Below are positions 25,253 through 37,913 of a stretch of DNA of 64,000 nt, piece after piece. The notes under the pieces were generated by a model. The model was not told the origin of the DNA, ran no database searches, and was given only the letters and a program-made list of their open reading frames with translations. The stretch comes from Parus major (Eukaryota; Chordata; Aves; Passeriformes; Paridae). Positions within the stretch are counted from its first letter, which is position 1; each line of letters opens with the position of its first letter. The position numbers and the translations under genes are program-made. The stretch is from NCBI RefSeq assembly GCF_001522545.3, contig NC_031768.1, positions 83,386,457 through 83,450,456 on the forward strand, in the 5' to 3' direction.

Positions 25253-25285
25253 GCTTTTTTTTGTTGGTTTTTTTTTTTTTTTTTA
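25253..25285. repeat. Poly(T) tract
   Basis: Two T runs of about 8 and 18 bases separated by GTTGG. Confidence 0.85.
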
Positions 25286-25437
25286 ATGTTTTTCCATTAA
25301 ATTACAAGCAGAATATTAAGTTTAAACACTGGCTTTCTTCCCTAAGGAATAGAATGATCTGTTCATGTCTAGGCTAGTGTGTCTCAGTTAGACCTTTTTT
25401 TTCCCATTCTCTTCATTTATGTTATGTTTAAACAACC

Positions 25438-25525
25438 TTTTTTTTTTTTGTTTGTTTGGTTTTGTTTTGTTTGGTTTGGTTTGGTTTGGTTTGGTTTTGT
25501 TCGGTTTTTTTTGGTTTTTTTTTAA
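25438..25525. repeat. (TTTGG)n pentanucleotide repeat in T-rich tract
   Basis: A T run leads into about six units of TTTGG (GTTTGGTTTGGTTTGGTTTG near 25469), flanked by TTTTG and TTTG variants. It reads (CCAAA)n on the other strand. It is not the telomere repeat TTAGGG. Confidence 0.9.
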
Positions 25526-26032
25526 TGTGTTTAGCTTGGACAAATAAATATCTCTAACCCTTACATAGCAATTTATGAGAAAAGTGCCTCCTTTTACTGT
25601 CCACTTGCAAGTTTTCAGTGAGGTTACTTATCATTTTGCAGCTATCCTTTTCCCTCCTGTTAATATGGTCCTGTTAATATACAATATTCAAAGGACTTCC
25701 TATGGGACTTCCTACTTTACATGTGGTATTTCAACAGAGATCATATAATTAAACAGCAGAATGACAGTAGGAATACACATCAGTCTAACTAGATGAGCAA
25801 AAATGATGATTTACTAGCACAAGCTGTAAACCCAAGTCCTCTTCTAGCGGGTACATCGAGTAGCATTGATAGCTCTTTTACAATTTGTTTATGACAACAT
25901 TGCAAACAGCACTGCAACCTGAAGAAGTTATTTCCCTTTTTCCAGCAGCTCCCACTTCATTTCAGTAGTTGGAGTGTCTGCAGTGGTTTGACAAACATCA
26001 AACTGGCCCCTAAGAAGGGGCAAGAACAAGGA

Positions 26033-26332
26033 TCACAGAATCATAGAACCATGGAATCATAGAATCACAGAATGGCTGGAGTTGGGATGGACTTTAATGA
26101 TCATCTAGTTCCAGGCCTCTGCCATGGGCAGGGACACCTTCCAGTAGACCAGGTTGTTCAGAGCTTCATCCAACCTGGCCTTGAACACTGCCAGGGATGG
26201 GCAGCCACAGCTTCTCTGGGAAACCTGTGCCAGTGCTTACTACTGTTGCAGTATTGAATATCTTACCATCTAATCTAAATTTACCACCTTTCAGTTTAAA
26301 GCCATGTCCCCCTTTCCTGTCACAACATGCTT
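26033..26332 (-). mobile_element. CR1 LINE, 3' end
   Basis: It begins with an expanded tail on the plus strand (ATCACAGAATCATAGAACCA and two further units). It continues with CTGCCATGGGCAGGGACACC, CATCCAACCTGGCCTTGAAC and CAGTTTAAAGCCATGTCCCC. Similarity stops near 26332, where truncation occurred. The frames open here are antisense CR1 and not genes. Confidence 0.95.
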
Positions 26333-27727
26333 TAAGTATCCCAATAATAGATGTCACATCCTCCTCCCAGATGTGTCAGCTCCCAACAGGCTTAAGTTTT
26401 TAATTTAAATTCTTATGAGAAGTCCTTCATTCCTTAAAAGAACTTCTTATATATTTTCTAAACTATATCACTAAATTAGTTTCTGATACCCTGATGCAGT
26501 AGTGAATTTGCCAGTGTTTTGATTCTAATATAAAACAATAATTTCTTTTTAATCAATGTATCATCGTCTCCTGATTTAGCTAGATACAACAGTACAATGA
26601 CCCCAGTAAAGAGGTAACGGAGTAGGAGAAGTAAATTTAATGAGAAAATTGTTTCTGGACTGTCTGGTAGAGGGAACAGTGTCTGATTTTCCTGCCCTCT
26701 CAATTTACATAAGGCCTGTCTGGCCAGGAAGAGCTGACCTTGGGCAAAGCTGAGAGTGGTAGTACCATAAGCTAAACTTCCCTGCATGAGACAGTCTTCA
26801 TTACTGAGGCAGCGTGCACTTCTTTAAGCAAATCAAGAATTACAGAGCTGAATGAAGATTTATTTTAGTGAGAAGTTTTTTACGGACTTGCGTATGGCTA
26901 AGTCCTCAATGACGCAGCAGTTCTAACACCATTCTGGATTGGTATGCTGTGCCTGAAGTAGGTTAGATATCTGAGGTAGGGGAATAAATTTTATGTCACC
27001 ATCCAGCCTAATTACTGAATTATTAGAGGATATTAAGGATTTAAAGATGGGTTGCTTTCCAAGCCACCCTCTGCCCCAGAACTCCTGTGGTCATTCCAGT
27101 TTTCAAGGTTTGGCATTTTCTTCCCTTAAGTAGCCTCTCCAAATGTAAGACTTATCCTACCTTCTCTACCAGCTGTAATCAGCACCAGGTCAAAGCAATT
27201 AATTCTCTTCAAAGAGTTGTAGCTGCACAGACCCATATGGTTGCTTCCCATGTGACTCTGTAAGCTAATTAAACTTGACTTTATTTTGCCCTATTCCATT
27301 TTCCTCTACCTGAGGAATCTGTTCTCCAGTGCCTCAAACTCTGCACCCACATTCAACCCCTTTGAAGTAAACTTCTTGCCACTAGGAAGTATTCCTATGT
27401 ATTATTAAACTTAATTCTTCCATATATTTATTTCAATTACATCACTTTAATTGGGTAATTTTACATCTCCTTAAGCAGGAGGTTTTGGCACAGGGACAAG
27501 TTTATAGCTGAGTAGATTTAAAGGGACTACTGTGAACATCTTAGTAGAGAAGAAGTCTACATTTATTCATGCCATGTTGAGGAGCTGGGCTTAGGGCCGA
27601 GAAACCAGGGCAGTTTTCCAGAATGTTAGATGCTGGGGTCAGCAGGACAAGTTATATGGCAAAGAGAATAATCCAATCTAGAAACAGCTTCTGCTTGGGG
27701 CAACCACATTTCTATTGCAGTTATTTG
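26333..27727. other. Unique DNA, no recognised feature
   Basis: No repeat or exon is recognised between two CR1 copies. The open frame on the minus strand at 26476-26787 has no recognisable domain. Confidence 0.5.
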
Positions 27728-27979
27728 TATGGCTTTAAGCTGAAAGGGGGTAGATTTAGGCTGGATATTAGGAAGAAAACCTTTACTGTGAGAGTGGTGA
27801 AGCACTGGAACAGGTTGCCAAGAAAAGCTGTGGATGCCCATTCTTGGTAGTGTTCACTGCCAGGCTGGATGGGGCTCTGAGCAACCTGGTCTAGTGGGAG
27901 GTGTCCCTGCACATGCAGGGGCTTGGAATGAGATGGTACCTAAGGTCCCTTTAAACCCAAACCATTCTCTGATTCTATA
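27728..27979 (+). mobile_element. CR1 LINE, 3' end
   Basis: It starts abruptly at TATGGCTTTAAGCTGAAAGG, runs through GGAAGAAAACCTTTACTGTG and CTGGTCTAGTGGGAGGTGTC, and ends in CCATTCTCTGATTCTATA. The length (~250 bases) is typical of a 5'-truncated copy. Confidence 0.95.
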
Positions 27980-28732
27980 AAGTTTAATTTGTGTTTGGTA
28001 TACAGTGGTTTAGAAAGCAAAACTAGAAAAATGTTTCATTCTTATGACATCCAACTGCAAGACTGGTCTTTACACTGTATTTTTCCAGTCCTTTGTACAA
28101 TTTAGTTTTAAATATAAATTTTATATGACGAAATGTCTAAATTCAAGAGATTTATCAGAATATAAAGTATTCCCTTTGGTCAGTTTAACAAAAAAAGTAA
28201 GAATCCTATTCTTTGTGTGACCTCCTCTCACATACTTTCACTCACTCTTTCTGTTCTCCAGTTCTAGATCCCACACTGAAGTTGATGAGTTATGAGAAGC
28301 CTTCTATAAACTGTTAGCCAGTCCTTTGATATTTATGCATTTTCTAGAGTGGGCTTGGGTCTAAAAAATGTAGATTTGATTCATTGGTGAGTAGAGAAAA
28401 TTAAGACAGACTTCTGAGGCAGAAAAAAAACATTTTGTTTGATCTGTTATATGGTCTTTTATTTCAAGCTCTCTTTACCCCTTCTTACAATCTCTTTCAA
28501 AAATGGAACTGAATTTTGGCAAGAAACAGTTATTCAAACTGGAAAGTCAAAACATATTGTTTTAATGTTGAAAAAGTAAAGCAAATAATATAAATTTTTT
28601 GAGCTATTTACCCTGGGTTAGGTTGGGTTGTAACAGAAATGGGTGAGTAAATTTGGTCATGTTCTGTCCATCCTGATTCAACACCCTTCAGAAAGAAAAT
28701 ATTGCCTGCCACTTCTGCAGGTAGCTTTATGG

Positions 28733-28853
28733 TTGTAATATTATGGTTATAATATAATATATGGTTATAATGTAATGGCTATAATCCATTGATAATATTA
28801 TAATATTATAATTATATATATTATAGATATCATAATTATAATATTATAATTGT
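28733..28853. repeat. AT-rich (TATAAT)n-like tract
   Basis: About 120 bases are almost purely A and T, with imperfect units of TATAATAT and GGTTATAAT. It contains many self-complementary segments, so it can fold into or extrude cruciform structures. Probably a decayed microsatellite. Confidence 0.8.
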
Positions 28854-29048
28854 AGAGGAGTTTGTAATTAATTTTGAACATAGGCCATTCCCTGTAACAC
28901 CGTCTATCATGTTCTCAGAGATATTTGGAACAGAAGACAGCTCCAACAGGATCAATGGTTTTGGTTTTACCTCTTCCCACTGTTTACTCAAGGCTTTTTC
29001 TCCCCTTCCACCACCACCACCCCAAAAAAAAAATAAATCTGTGAATAA

Positions 29049-29215
29049 AATCACAGAATGGTTTTAATTTAAAGGGACTCTACAGATCATCTAATTCTAA
29101 CATTCCTGACATAAGCAGAGACACCTCCCACTAGACCAGGTTGCTTAGAGCCCCATCCAACCTGGACTTGAACATTTCCACTGTTCAAGAAGCCATATCT
29201 CTTCTGAGCTTCAAC
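29049..29215 (-). mobile_element. CR1 LINE, 3' end fragment
   Basis: Plus-strand reading: decayed tail AATCACAGAATGGTTTTAAT, then CTCCCACTAGACCAGGTTGC and CATCCAACCTGGACTTGAAC, ending near 29215. It is more diverged than the copy at 26033. Confidence 0.88.
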
Positions 29216-29929
29216 AATATCCATCTATTGTTGTATGTATTAAGTGGGAAATGAAATAATATCATTTTTGTATGAGGAATGAAACAGTTAACATTCTGAA
29301 GCCAAGATCATCACTTGAATCCCAATATACCTCCCATTTAATCCATCTGCTGAAAAGGGATGCAATATTGTCAGTCATCAAGCAGGAGGATTTTAGCTAT
29401 GCCCATAAAAATACTTGCATGAGTTCCCTTAGCTAAATGTTAATTAAAACACAGGCTTTGCAAAAAGTGGCCTGGGAACCCCAGTGGTTTTTCTCTAGCT
29501 TTGCTATGTCAGGACTCTCCATACATGAAGTGCTCAAAAAGTTTGTTGTGCCTTAGAGACACATGCTAAGTGGTCAGTAGACCTGATTCTGATCTTATCT
29601 GAGCCACAGAGAGCTTGTCCAAAATATTTTCTTCTGCTTTGGGTTCCCCATGCACAAAACTGCTCTGATAGCATCTGCCTGCTCACCAAGGAGCACTCAC
29701 TGTGAGGCCCAATTAAGAGAAGTGTAAAGTCTTCTTGAAATTCTTGGGCAAACAATAGATAAAAAAATAACAATTGCATTTATACACAGCAAAAATACCA
29801 TTTTAGACAATTCCACAGGGAATTTCCTGAGTGAAAATGGTTAAGCACTTTCCTTAAGCTGACAAAATACAAACTATTATGTATACTCTCTATAAAGCAG
29901 CAAACAAGCAAATAATCTTGAGTGAATGA

Positions 29930-30122
29930 ATCATTAAGTTTGGAAAAGAGCGCTAAGATCATCAAGTCCACCCTTTGGCAAAATGCCATCATGCCCATTT
30001 AAAGCACATCAAAAAGTGACATGTCTACTTATTTTATTAACACTTTCAGGGATGGTGACTCCACCACTTCCCTGGGGACCCTGTTCTGAAGTTTAACCAC
30101 TCTTCAGTGAAAAAAAAAATTA
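29930..30122 (-). mobile_element. CR1 LINE, diverged 3' fragment
   Basis: Recognised by AGATCATCAAGTCCACCCTT and GGGATGGTGACTCCACCACT with CTTCCCTGGGGACCCTGTTC, the wording of the subfamily also seen at 40990. The tail is lost. It ends in an A run near 30110-30120. Confidence 0.82.
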
Positions 30123-31753
30123 ATTGGTGACAGAAAGCATCTGCCTAGGAACATTCAATAAGTATGGTCACCTTTTTTTTTCGTGAATTTTCATTAATTT
30201 TTGTTTCTTTTCTTTATTGTTGGGAAGATCCAGAAAGAAGAAAATTTCTTTAGATGTACCTATAATAGGTGTAATTCTCTTTCATTTAGTGAGATAACAA
30301 GGTGATTTCAAACAGAATGCTTTCAGGGTATGCATCTGAGAGCTGGCAGTTTTCTTCCCTCATAGTCTCCCATATAGATAAAATTATAGAACCTATAATG
30401 CAGATAGTAGGGTAAAAACACTGTGCAAACAACCTTTAAGTCTTACAGGCTGGGTATTTCCTAACCCCACCATTATTTTTAAAAATTGCTTCTGAAGTCT
30501 TCAAGTGACTCAAAGCCCCATTTAGAAAAGTGTATCCAACCTTATTAAAAATGTACACAGTTAATTATGCCGTGCATAATTTACATACAGAACAGTGTCA
30601 CCACAGCAGATCAAGCCAAATTAGTATAAAGAAAAAGTACCAAACCTTCTGGCTTAATGAGTTTTGCTCATGACATGAACAAGTGCTGTCTTCCCTCTGC
30701 CTTGCCCTGGTGTATATAATTGACCATAACATCACATGGTTAATTATTTGAACATTTAATCTCAACATGAAAAAAACACAGAATGCATTACCACTTTCTT
30801 TTGTCAACAGTTTTTATAATTAATATTGAGGGATTAAAATAACTGATTATAGCTTACATTGCCATAGAGCTGTTGATACAAACTGTGAGATCATTAGTTT
30901 GAGTCACACAAGTCTCTTCTTATCCAGCTCTGTTTTATGATTCCTAGTATGTTCTGGCAGCTATTGTGTCTTTTTACATGGAGCAAAATTTCCCTTTTCG
31001 TGTTTTTATCTAATTTGACACCTGCAGTACTTCATTTCAAAACCCTCTAATATGCAAGCAGAATGTGTGTCCTGGGAGACAAATTTTCTGTCTTAGGTTT
31101 AGGGGACTGTGGGTTGAACCCTTAAAGGGTTTTCTTTATTACATATTGTGTATGCCTAATTCCCTCTCACTGGAATATGGATGGCTACATTTGCACAACA
31201 AAATTATCTTTATTTCCTATAAACAGGCTTCATTTGACTTGAACATTTCAGCTTTTTTTCTTTAATGTCTGGCAAAGAAACAAAACCTATAGTAAATTAA
31301 GTCTGATTTCCATGAAGCTCTGTGTACGTTCAAAGCTTGTTATGTGTTTTGTGTGAAGTCTATAATCCTTGTATAAAATGTTTAATTAAACATTAACCTC
31401 TTTCAGAACATTTGTAATACATTTCCATTGAATTCATGGGACTGTGTGAGCACCCACTGCTGGCTAAATTACAAGAATATGTTTGCTCCTGCTTCCCAAA
31501 ATGTTGTGTGTAACCTAGTGGATGATCCTAGATACGGATGATGTAATTGCTAATTTTATTGGTATTTACACCAAAAAGATTTGTGTATGTTTCCCCTTTT
31601 TTCTATTTTTCTTCTATTTTTTTTTCTTCACATTTATTCAACACAGGGAGCTGAAAGGTCTGCTTTGCTATTGGTCTTTTTTTTTTTGTAGAATACAATG
31701 GTTAACAATGTAAAGCATTTGTACTGTTACCAGACTGAAGGTTTCTTCTGACT
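30123..31753. other. Repeat-free AT-rich DNA
   Basis: No transposon or exon is seen. It contains the palindrome at 30563 and a T-rich patch at 31595-31690. Confidence 0.5.
30563..30581. promoter_or_regulatory. Perfect inverted repeat AATTATGC-CGT-GCATAATT
   Basis: Eight-base perfect arms flank a three-base CG-containing spacer. The arms include a homeodomain-like core (AATTA) and ATGC. The surrounding 30530-30830 is repeat-free. Likely a dimer-binding site if functional; no direct evidence. Confidence 0.25.
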
Positions 31754-31828
31754 TATAGAAGCATAGAGACATTGAGGTTGGGAAAGACCTCTACAATCAC
31801 TGAGTACAGCTGTAAGCCTAACCTTTTA
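31754..31828 (-). mobile_element. CR1 LINE, short 3' fragment (minus)
   Basis: TAGAAGCATAGAGACATTGA and GGTTGGGAAAGACCTCTACA match the start of a reverse-complement CR1 3' end. Only about 75 bases remain before the match is lost. It lies about 80 bases left of a plus-strand CR1. Confidence 0.75.
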
Positions 31829-31904
31829 ATGGCCATCCTTGATGTGCCTCAATGGCCAGCTCACAGCCAGCAGTAGTTGGAGGTGTTTTTTTACAAGTTA
31901 TACC

Positions 31905-32199
31905 CTCTGAGATGGGCTCAGAACATGCTCTTCAATGTGTTCCTCCAAATGGTCTCATTTTGTGCCAGGGAAAGTTCAGACTAGGTATTAGGAAAAAATT
32001 CTTCTTTGGAAGGGTTTTCACCTATTGGAATAGGCTGCCCAGGGAAGTGGTGTAATTGCCATACCTGGAAGGTGTGTGGATGTGACACCTGAGGACACAG
32101 TTTATTGACCCACACTGTGGTGTTCAGCTAATGAATGGATTCAATAATCTTGGAAATCCTTTTCCAGCCTTAATGATTTATGATTCTTTGATTCTATGG
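31905..32199 (+). mobile_element. CR1 LINE, 3' end
   Basis: Markers: CAAATGGTCTCATTTTGTGC, AGACTAGGTATTAGGAAAAA, GGCTGCCCAGGGAAGTGGTG, ATTCAATAATCTTGGAAATC and a tail GATTTATGATTCTTTGATTC. The subfamily matches the minus-strand copies at 29930 and 40990. Confidence 0.9.
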
Positions 32200-35098
32200 T
32201 CTTCGTTCTTGACTTTCCCAGAGGTAAGAGACATCATGTGTAGTTTGAGCCTGGAGAAAAATGCCCTTTTCTTTCCCACCTTTGTGGATTTTTGTGCTAA
32301 GAGGAAGAACTTGCTAGAGTGGATGACTATAGAAGAAAAGGCCTGTTTGTTTATAAAGTATGGGTGATCAGGATAACAAAGATTAAGCATAACCTTTGGA
32401 TATTGGACAAATGCTATGAAGGAATTATGTGTTCAGGTTCAGCTGTGTTTACTGGGTACCAGGAAAGCAAGGACAGAAGTGATTGACATGGTATGACTAA
32501 TGAGAGGCTTCATAAAGTAGTGGCCAATTTCCAATTGAAACACCCATGTTTGGTCCGTTTTATGAAATTTTTGCTGTAGGTCTTCCCCTGTACCAGGAAG
32601 TCATAAACTCATAAAACTCTAAATCTTAGTGGTTACCTCTACTTCTTGAAGGGGAGAGGACATGAGTAGAATGGAAAAGAAATTACCATTGCACAAACTT
32701 ATAAAAAACAGTTAGGAGAGGGTATAACTTCTATAAGAGACAGAAATGCAAATGATACCAAAAATTCAGGATCATGTATCAGCTTTTTCAGCATAATATC
32801 TGGCCTGGATTACTTTACTCTGGGAAGGGCTTCCTTTCCTTTTGGATAAGGTTTAAAACAGAGGGCATGAGATATTGACACAGAGCTGCAAGGAAAGGTC
32901 TTTGTTTTATGGATAACTTCCAAAATACCTGACAGTGACACCGTCCTTTAGACTGGCTGCAGGATAACTCTTAGGTCAGCATTTTCAGGGGAAGATGGAA
33001 ACAAGCAATTATGTACCTGTTTTGACCTCTCCATGAGACATACAAGATGTGTGGTTAAGGATTAAGGTTACCTGTAACAGGGTGCAAAGCCACCATTGGC
33101 AGCTATCCCCAGTATGGGTTTTTCATAGGAGAGAATGGTTGCATGTGAAAGTAAATCTTGACAGCAGATACCTTGGGAGGTTGTGAGTGGTGAAAAGCCT
33201 TTTGTGAATTACCTTGGCCTCAATGTCTCATTTCTGAGAGATGAATATAGGTGTTATTCTAGATATGTCATCTCACAGATAATGGACTCCATTGACTCTC
33301 ACATGTATCGACCCCTGTGGAATAGGGATAGTTTATTTTATTGTTAATAAACTATTAAAAATCGTAAAAATGGGCAAAAACATTCTTATGATATCAAACA
33401 GCTACAGAGGAAGAAGCTGACCGCTCTCAGTGGTCACCAAGGTAACAATATGCTGATGTTCCTTACAAGTTGTTTCAACAGGTAAAAGGGAGAAGAGAGA
33501 AAAAATAAAAGGGTCGTTATTCCTCTGTCTTTTGAGATGTTTCATAAAGAGCAATGTTGGATGCCCTATGGGTACCTCCTTTCTATCCCAGAAGGCTCCA
33601 GGCTTATTTCATATGACTTAGTTTGCACCAGTGCTCAAATGATGGGATAAATTCTTTACCAGACTTTATCCCTTTATCAGGAAGTTATTTATCTTTAAAT
33701 TTCCCTAGCCTGCTACATACCTCTCAACATAATATTTGATGTATATTTTAATATATCAATCTATTTTATAATATCTATAAATACTGATATAATACAGAAT
33801 ATCTATACATTTATAGGAATTTCTTTCTTCAATCTGTGTAACTATATGGACTTCTCCTGACTTCTATTGCCACAAGCAGCAGTGAGGAGCAGTGCTACAG
33901 CTCTGGCACTGGGTTTACACCTGAGATGCTGTGTTACACAGCATTTGCCAATCTATCTTGCCTTCCTTCCCCATGCTTGCAATCTGCCAAAGGAGATATC
34001 CTGATAATACTTGAAAAACACTTAGTCTGGAACCATGTGCAGATTTTTGGTTGTTGGTTTTGAGTACAAGGCAAAAACAGGAGAGGATTATGCAGCTGAA
34101 TAAGCAGTACTGATAAAAAAGAAATTCAGGAAAAAAAAAAAGCCTTGTTCCTGGAAAGCCAGGCAACGTCTGAATCTGAAAACAGATCACTGCTATGAGA
34201 CTCTCACTGAACAGAGAAAAACAACTGACAATAACTACCTGGAAGCTGACTGCTGTCCCAACTGCTATTGCACTCTTCCATGTCAGTTTGATACAAAATA
34301 ATCTTCAGCTGCAGCAGTCTGCATGAATACGGTAGTGGCATGATAAAAATGCTACTGAATGGGTACTGATGTCTGAATGGGTGCAACAGAAACAGAGCCC
34401 ATTTGTGCATCCCCTGATGCCTGGCCTACAGAACAGAGTAACCAAAGGACTCTCTGCAACTTCATCACACTTTCCTTTTTGAAGAAAAATGATGACATGA
34501 TGACAGGAGATAGATGACATGAACCTTCTGAGGGTACCCTCATCCCACCTACTGCTTACTCATAAAGCCTCAGCCAAGCACTCTGACCACAGGAATGAGC
34601 TCTTCAGCCATCCAGGAGCAGCTGCAGTTGCTGTTAGCCTGTGCATTTCAGCAGTTTGGAGCCCAGAGCACATACTTAATATTTGGCTTGAGAGACAGAG
34701 TGCCGTTACCTGTCCTGTATTGGGGTTGACAGCTGCATCTATAAAACTGCCCAGACAACTGATTCAGTGAAGTGATTTAATCATCTGGGGACACAGTCAG
34801 CAGCAGGCAGGGACAATTCATGCAGAGGCCTTGAGCAACCCTTTAGAAAGACATATGAAACCCAGAGCCTCAACAGTACTGCCTGAATCTGGTCAACCTT
34901 GGAAAACCCTTAAGAACTTTCTAACTCTTTTCTCTTTTCTTGTGAGCTTTGAAAACACAATTTTGTTTGGATAGGGTGGAGCAGAGTCTTCTAAAGAAAT
35001 AAGGCTTTCCTTCCTTCTTTCCCTCCTGCCTCCCGTCTTTCCTTCCTGCCTTCCGTCTTTCCTTCCTGACTGTCTTCCTGCCTTTCTCTTGGAAATAT
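32200..35098. other. Unique DNA with AT-rich and polypyrimidine tracts
   Basis: Contains an AT-rich patch at 33738-33800 and the C/T tract listed separately. Otherwise no feature is recognised. Confidence 0.5.
34998..35092. repeat. Polypyrimidine (CCTTCCTT)n tract
   Basis: About 95 bases are nearly all C and T, with imperfect repeats of CTTTCCTTCCTGCCTTCCGT. It ends six bases before a minus-strand CR1 tail. Long pyrimidine tracts with mirror symmetry can form triplex DNA; that property is inferred. Confidence 0.88.
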
Positions 35099-35378
35099 CT
35101 CATAGAATCATAGAATGTCTTGGGTTGGAAGGGATCTTAAAAATCCTCACTTTTCAACCCCCTACCATGGGCAGAGACATCTTCCAATAGACCAGGTTAC
35201 TCAAAGATCCATCCATCTTGGCTTTGAACACTTACAGGGATGTGATACCCACATTCTCTGGGCAACATGTTCTAACACCTTTACCATGCTTTGAGTAAAG
35301 AATTTTTTCCTAATGTCTAATCTAAATCCTCTTCTTTTGGTTTAAAACTGATTTTCTTCGTCCTATTGCATCCTTCTG
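35099..35378 (-). mobile_element. CR1 LINE, 3' end
   Basis: Well-preserved tail and terminus on the plus strand: CTCATAGAATCATAGAATGT, TTGGGTTGGAAGGGATCTTA, CCATGGGCAGAGACATCTTC, GAATTTTTTCCTAATGTCTA. Truncation lies near 35378. Confidence 0.94.
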
Positions 35379-37913
35379 CACTCATGATTCTGTTATATTG
35401 AAAAGAATCATGGAGTTTTTTGATGTTTCTGGCTTGCAGACAGTGGCCAAGACATGGGAAACCTCATCAAATTAATATCACTTAAAATGAAAAAAGGAAG
35501 CTGGCAGAAAATCTAAAGAAGTGAAGTACCATACCATAGACATTCAGGCAGAAAATTAGGACTTCGTTATAAGGGAAATGCAATGAAGGAAAAACATAAA
35601 AATTCAGTAAACTGAATATTGCAATGAGCATCACACAAAACACAGGTGACTATTATTTTGATATGAAAATATATCTGATCCAGAGAACACACTGTTGTCA
35701 TTCTTAGTTTTAGATTGTGATGCAACTGATCCAAAGTGTGTGTTACTAATGCTACAACTGTCCAGCCTGCCTGGGTGACATGGTTGGTAGCTGACAGGAG
35801 ACAAAACTGACATTTCTAGTCTAAAAGGCACTTGTGTTCATTTCATTATGTCCAGACTATTGGTAGTTAGCAAATTGACTCTGAAACGTCTGATGTTACA
35901 TTGCTATGACTCTTAAGCTTCATTGCAGTTAGCAGATAGAAATCCCTGTCATCTGATAACACTTACATTTTTAGCACCTATTTTACCTTTGTTTCTCCTC
36001 AAAATGCAAACAATTGGGCATTCCTTGCACCCTGCCTTTGTATCACTGGTGAGCACCAAACATTTCTGCTGTGGAGGTGGCAAATGAAAGAGATGCAGGG
36101 AGGGCCACAGAGATCACCACACAAAAGTTTCATTGTAGAAACTGAGGGATGATAACCAATGTCCCAGCAGGGAGCTCAGGAAGGACACTGAGGGATCCTA
36201 CTCAGACCCTAAGACAGCACCAAAAGACTTTGGAGAGTCCCAGTTGCCCAAAACAATGATCTTAGGAGCCATAAGCCAAAACCCCAAATGCACTATTGGA
36301 AAACAAGTCAGCTTTGGCCTGCTTTCCCCCAGGAATGGATTCCTGGTAGCTTGTCTTTACATTGCTTTTAAAACAGAAGTGTTATTCTTATAAAATGAAC
36401 CATGTCTGTGCCCAAGCTTTCAGTTACTGATTACCTTGTGATCTTACTCACATAAGGTTGTGAGTGATGAAACAAGAGTTGAAGCAGAGAGCCTCCTTTA
36501 TCTCATCCATCTTCCTTCTGTTCATTACAATTATTTATGTATTTATTAATTAATTTATTTAGACATTTGGAAAGACCCTAATGAATAAAAAAAAAAGTAC
36601 ATATTTGAATTTTCTGATTCTTTCCATTTTCCTTAAGGCTCTAATTGAAGCCTGCATTTATGTTCCCAGTAGAGCATTCCCATGTCTTGCCCATGTGCCT
36701 GCCCATGGCACTGCAGGCACCGCTGTTGTGCAGTCTGAGGCTGACCACACAAGATACTCCTGAGCACAAGAGTGGCTCTGCAAATTTGTCAGTCTTTCCA
36801 TGTTTTATGTTCCTTGTCACTTGGCTTCTGCCCACAGATCCTCTGGCTTCATGACTGTCAAAAAAGAAGAGGTTCAGATCTTGGTTACTATGTCTCCTGG
36901 TTCTCTAGTTCAAGTAGAAGTAAATTTGGAAGGGTTTGATAAATACAACTTGTCTTTTTTACTCAAATAAGCATAACAGATAATCCATCCATCAAACATC
37001 AGACATAGATTGTGTGACTGACTCCTACAAGCTTATGTTTCTCTATAGCCATTTTCTTTGAAAAGAAGCACTGAATGGAGATGTTTAATTATTTTTAAGA
37101 GATGATTTCATATTCTTTCCTGTGCCACATGTATGCTTTCACTCATCTCACCTGGCTTGCAATTTAAAAGCACAGTTTAAGCAAATTTTAACTTTGACTG
37201 AGATATAAAAACTACAAGACTCATGAAAGAACAAGGCTTGGTAGGATAAATTTTCAGAGTTCTACAATACATGCTGCAAGCATCAAGTAAGGAATGGCAC
37301 AGGGAAGGTAAAACACCTTGCAAAGTATCTTATCACATAAAAAAGAAATAAGGAAGAAAATTCAGAATTGAAAAGTAGGCAAAGAAAATGTGGTACAAGG
37401 ATATGCAGCCTGTAAAATACATTGCCAGAAAAAAAGCTTTAAGAATGGGAATAAAGCTGGGCTCCATGGATGGGGGCACGCCTCACCCACCATCTAAATG
37501 AGTACTGGGGCAAGACTGATCTGTGTGCACACCTCCCTTCTTCGTGGATACAAAACTTCTGCTTTAGGGTGTAATTTAAGCATTAGCTCTTAGAATAAAG
37601 GGAGTTTTACAGTCTGAGACTTCTGATATTTTTGTCAAACAGCATGTGTCTGAGATTTCCAGAGACTGCATTCTGGCTATAATGAGCCAGTGGTCTGACC
37701 CAGAGCAGAAATTTCTTTGTACCAAAAGTGATGTATTTATGTATGATCTCATAATTATTCCTCTTGCTCACGCTGTAGATCTTGCTTTTGTTTTGACTGT
37801 GCTTGATAAGGTCTGCATATAGCCAGGCCTGTCCTGACTGGTGGCTCCTCTCCCCAGATAACAACACAAGGAATTTCAGCACAGTTAACAAAGGGAGAGC
37901 AATATTTTCAGTG
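35379..37913. other. Unique DNA, no recognised feature
   Basis: No repeat family or exon is recognised. There is an AT-rich patch at 36527-36562 (ATTTATGTATTTATTAATTA). Confidence 0.5.

Larger units (their letters stand above)
21846..26032. other. Unique DNA with T-rich tracts
   Basis: No transposon body or exon is seen. The only structure is the T-rich and (TTTGG)n tracts listed separately. Confidence 0.5.

Noticed and set aside
25438..25525. Possible interstitial telomere repeat
   Set aside because: The unit is TTTGG, not TTAGGG, so it is a simple pentamer repeat.
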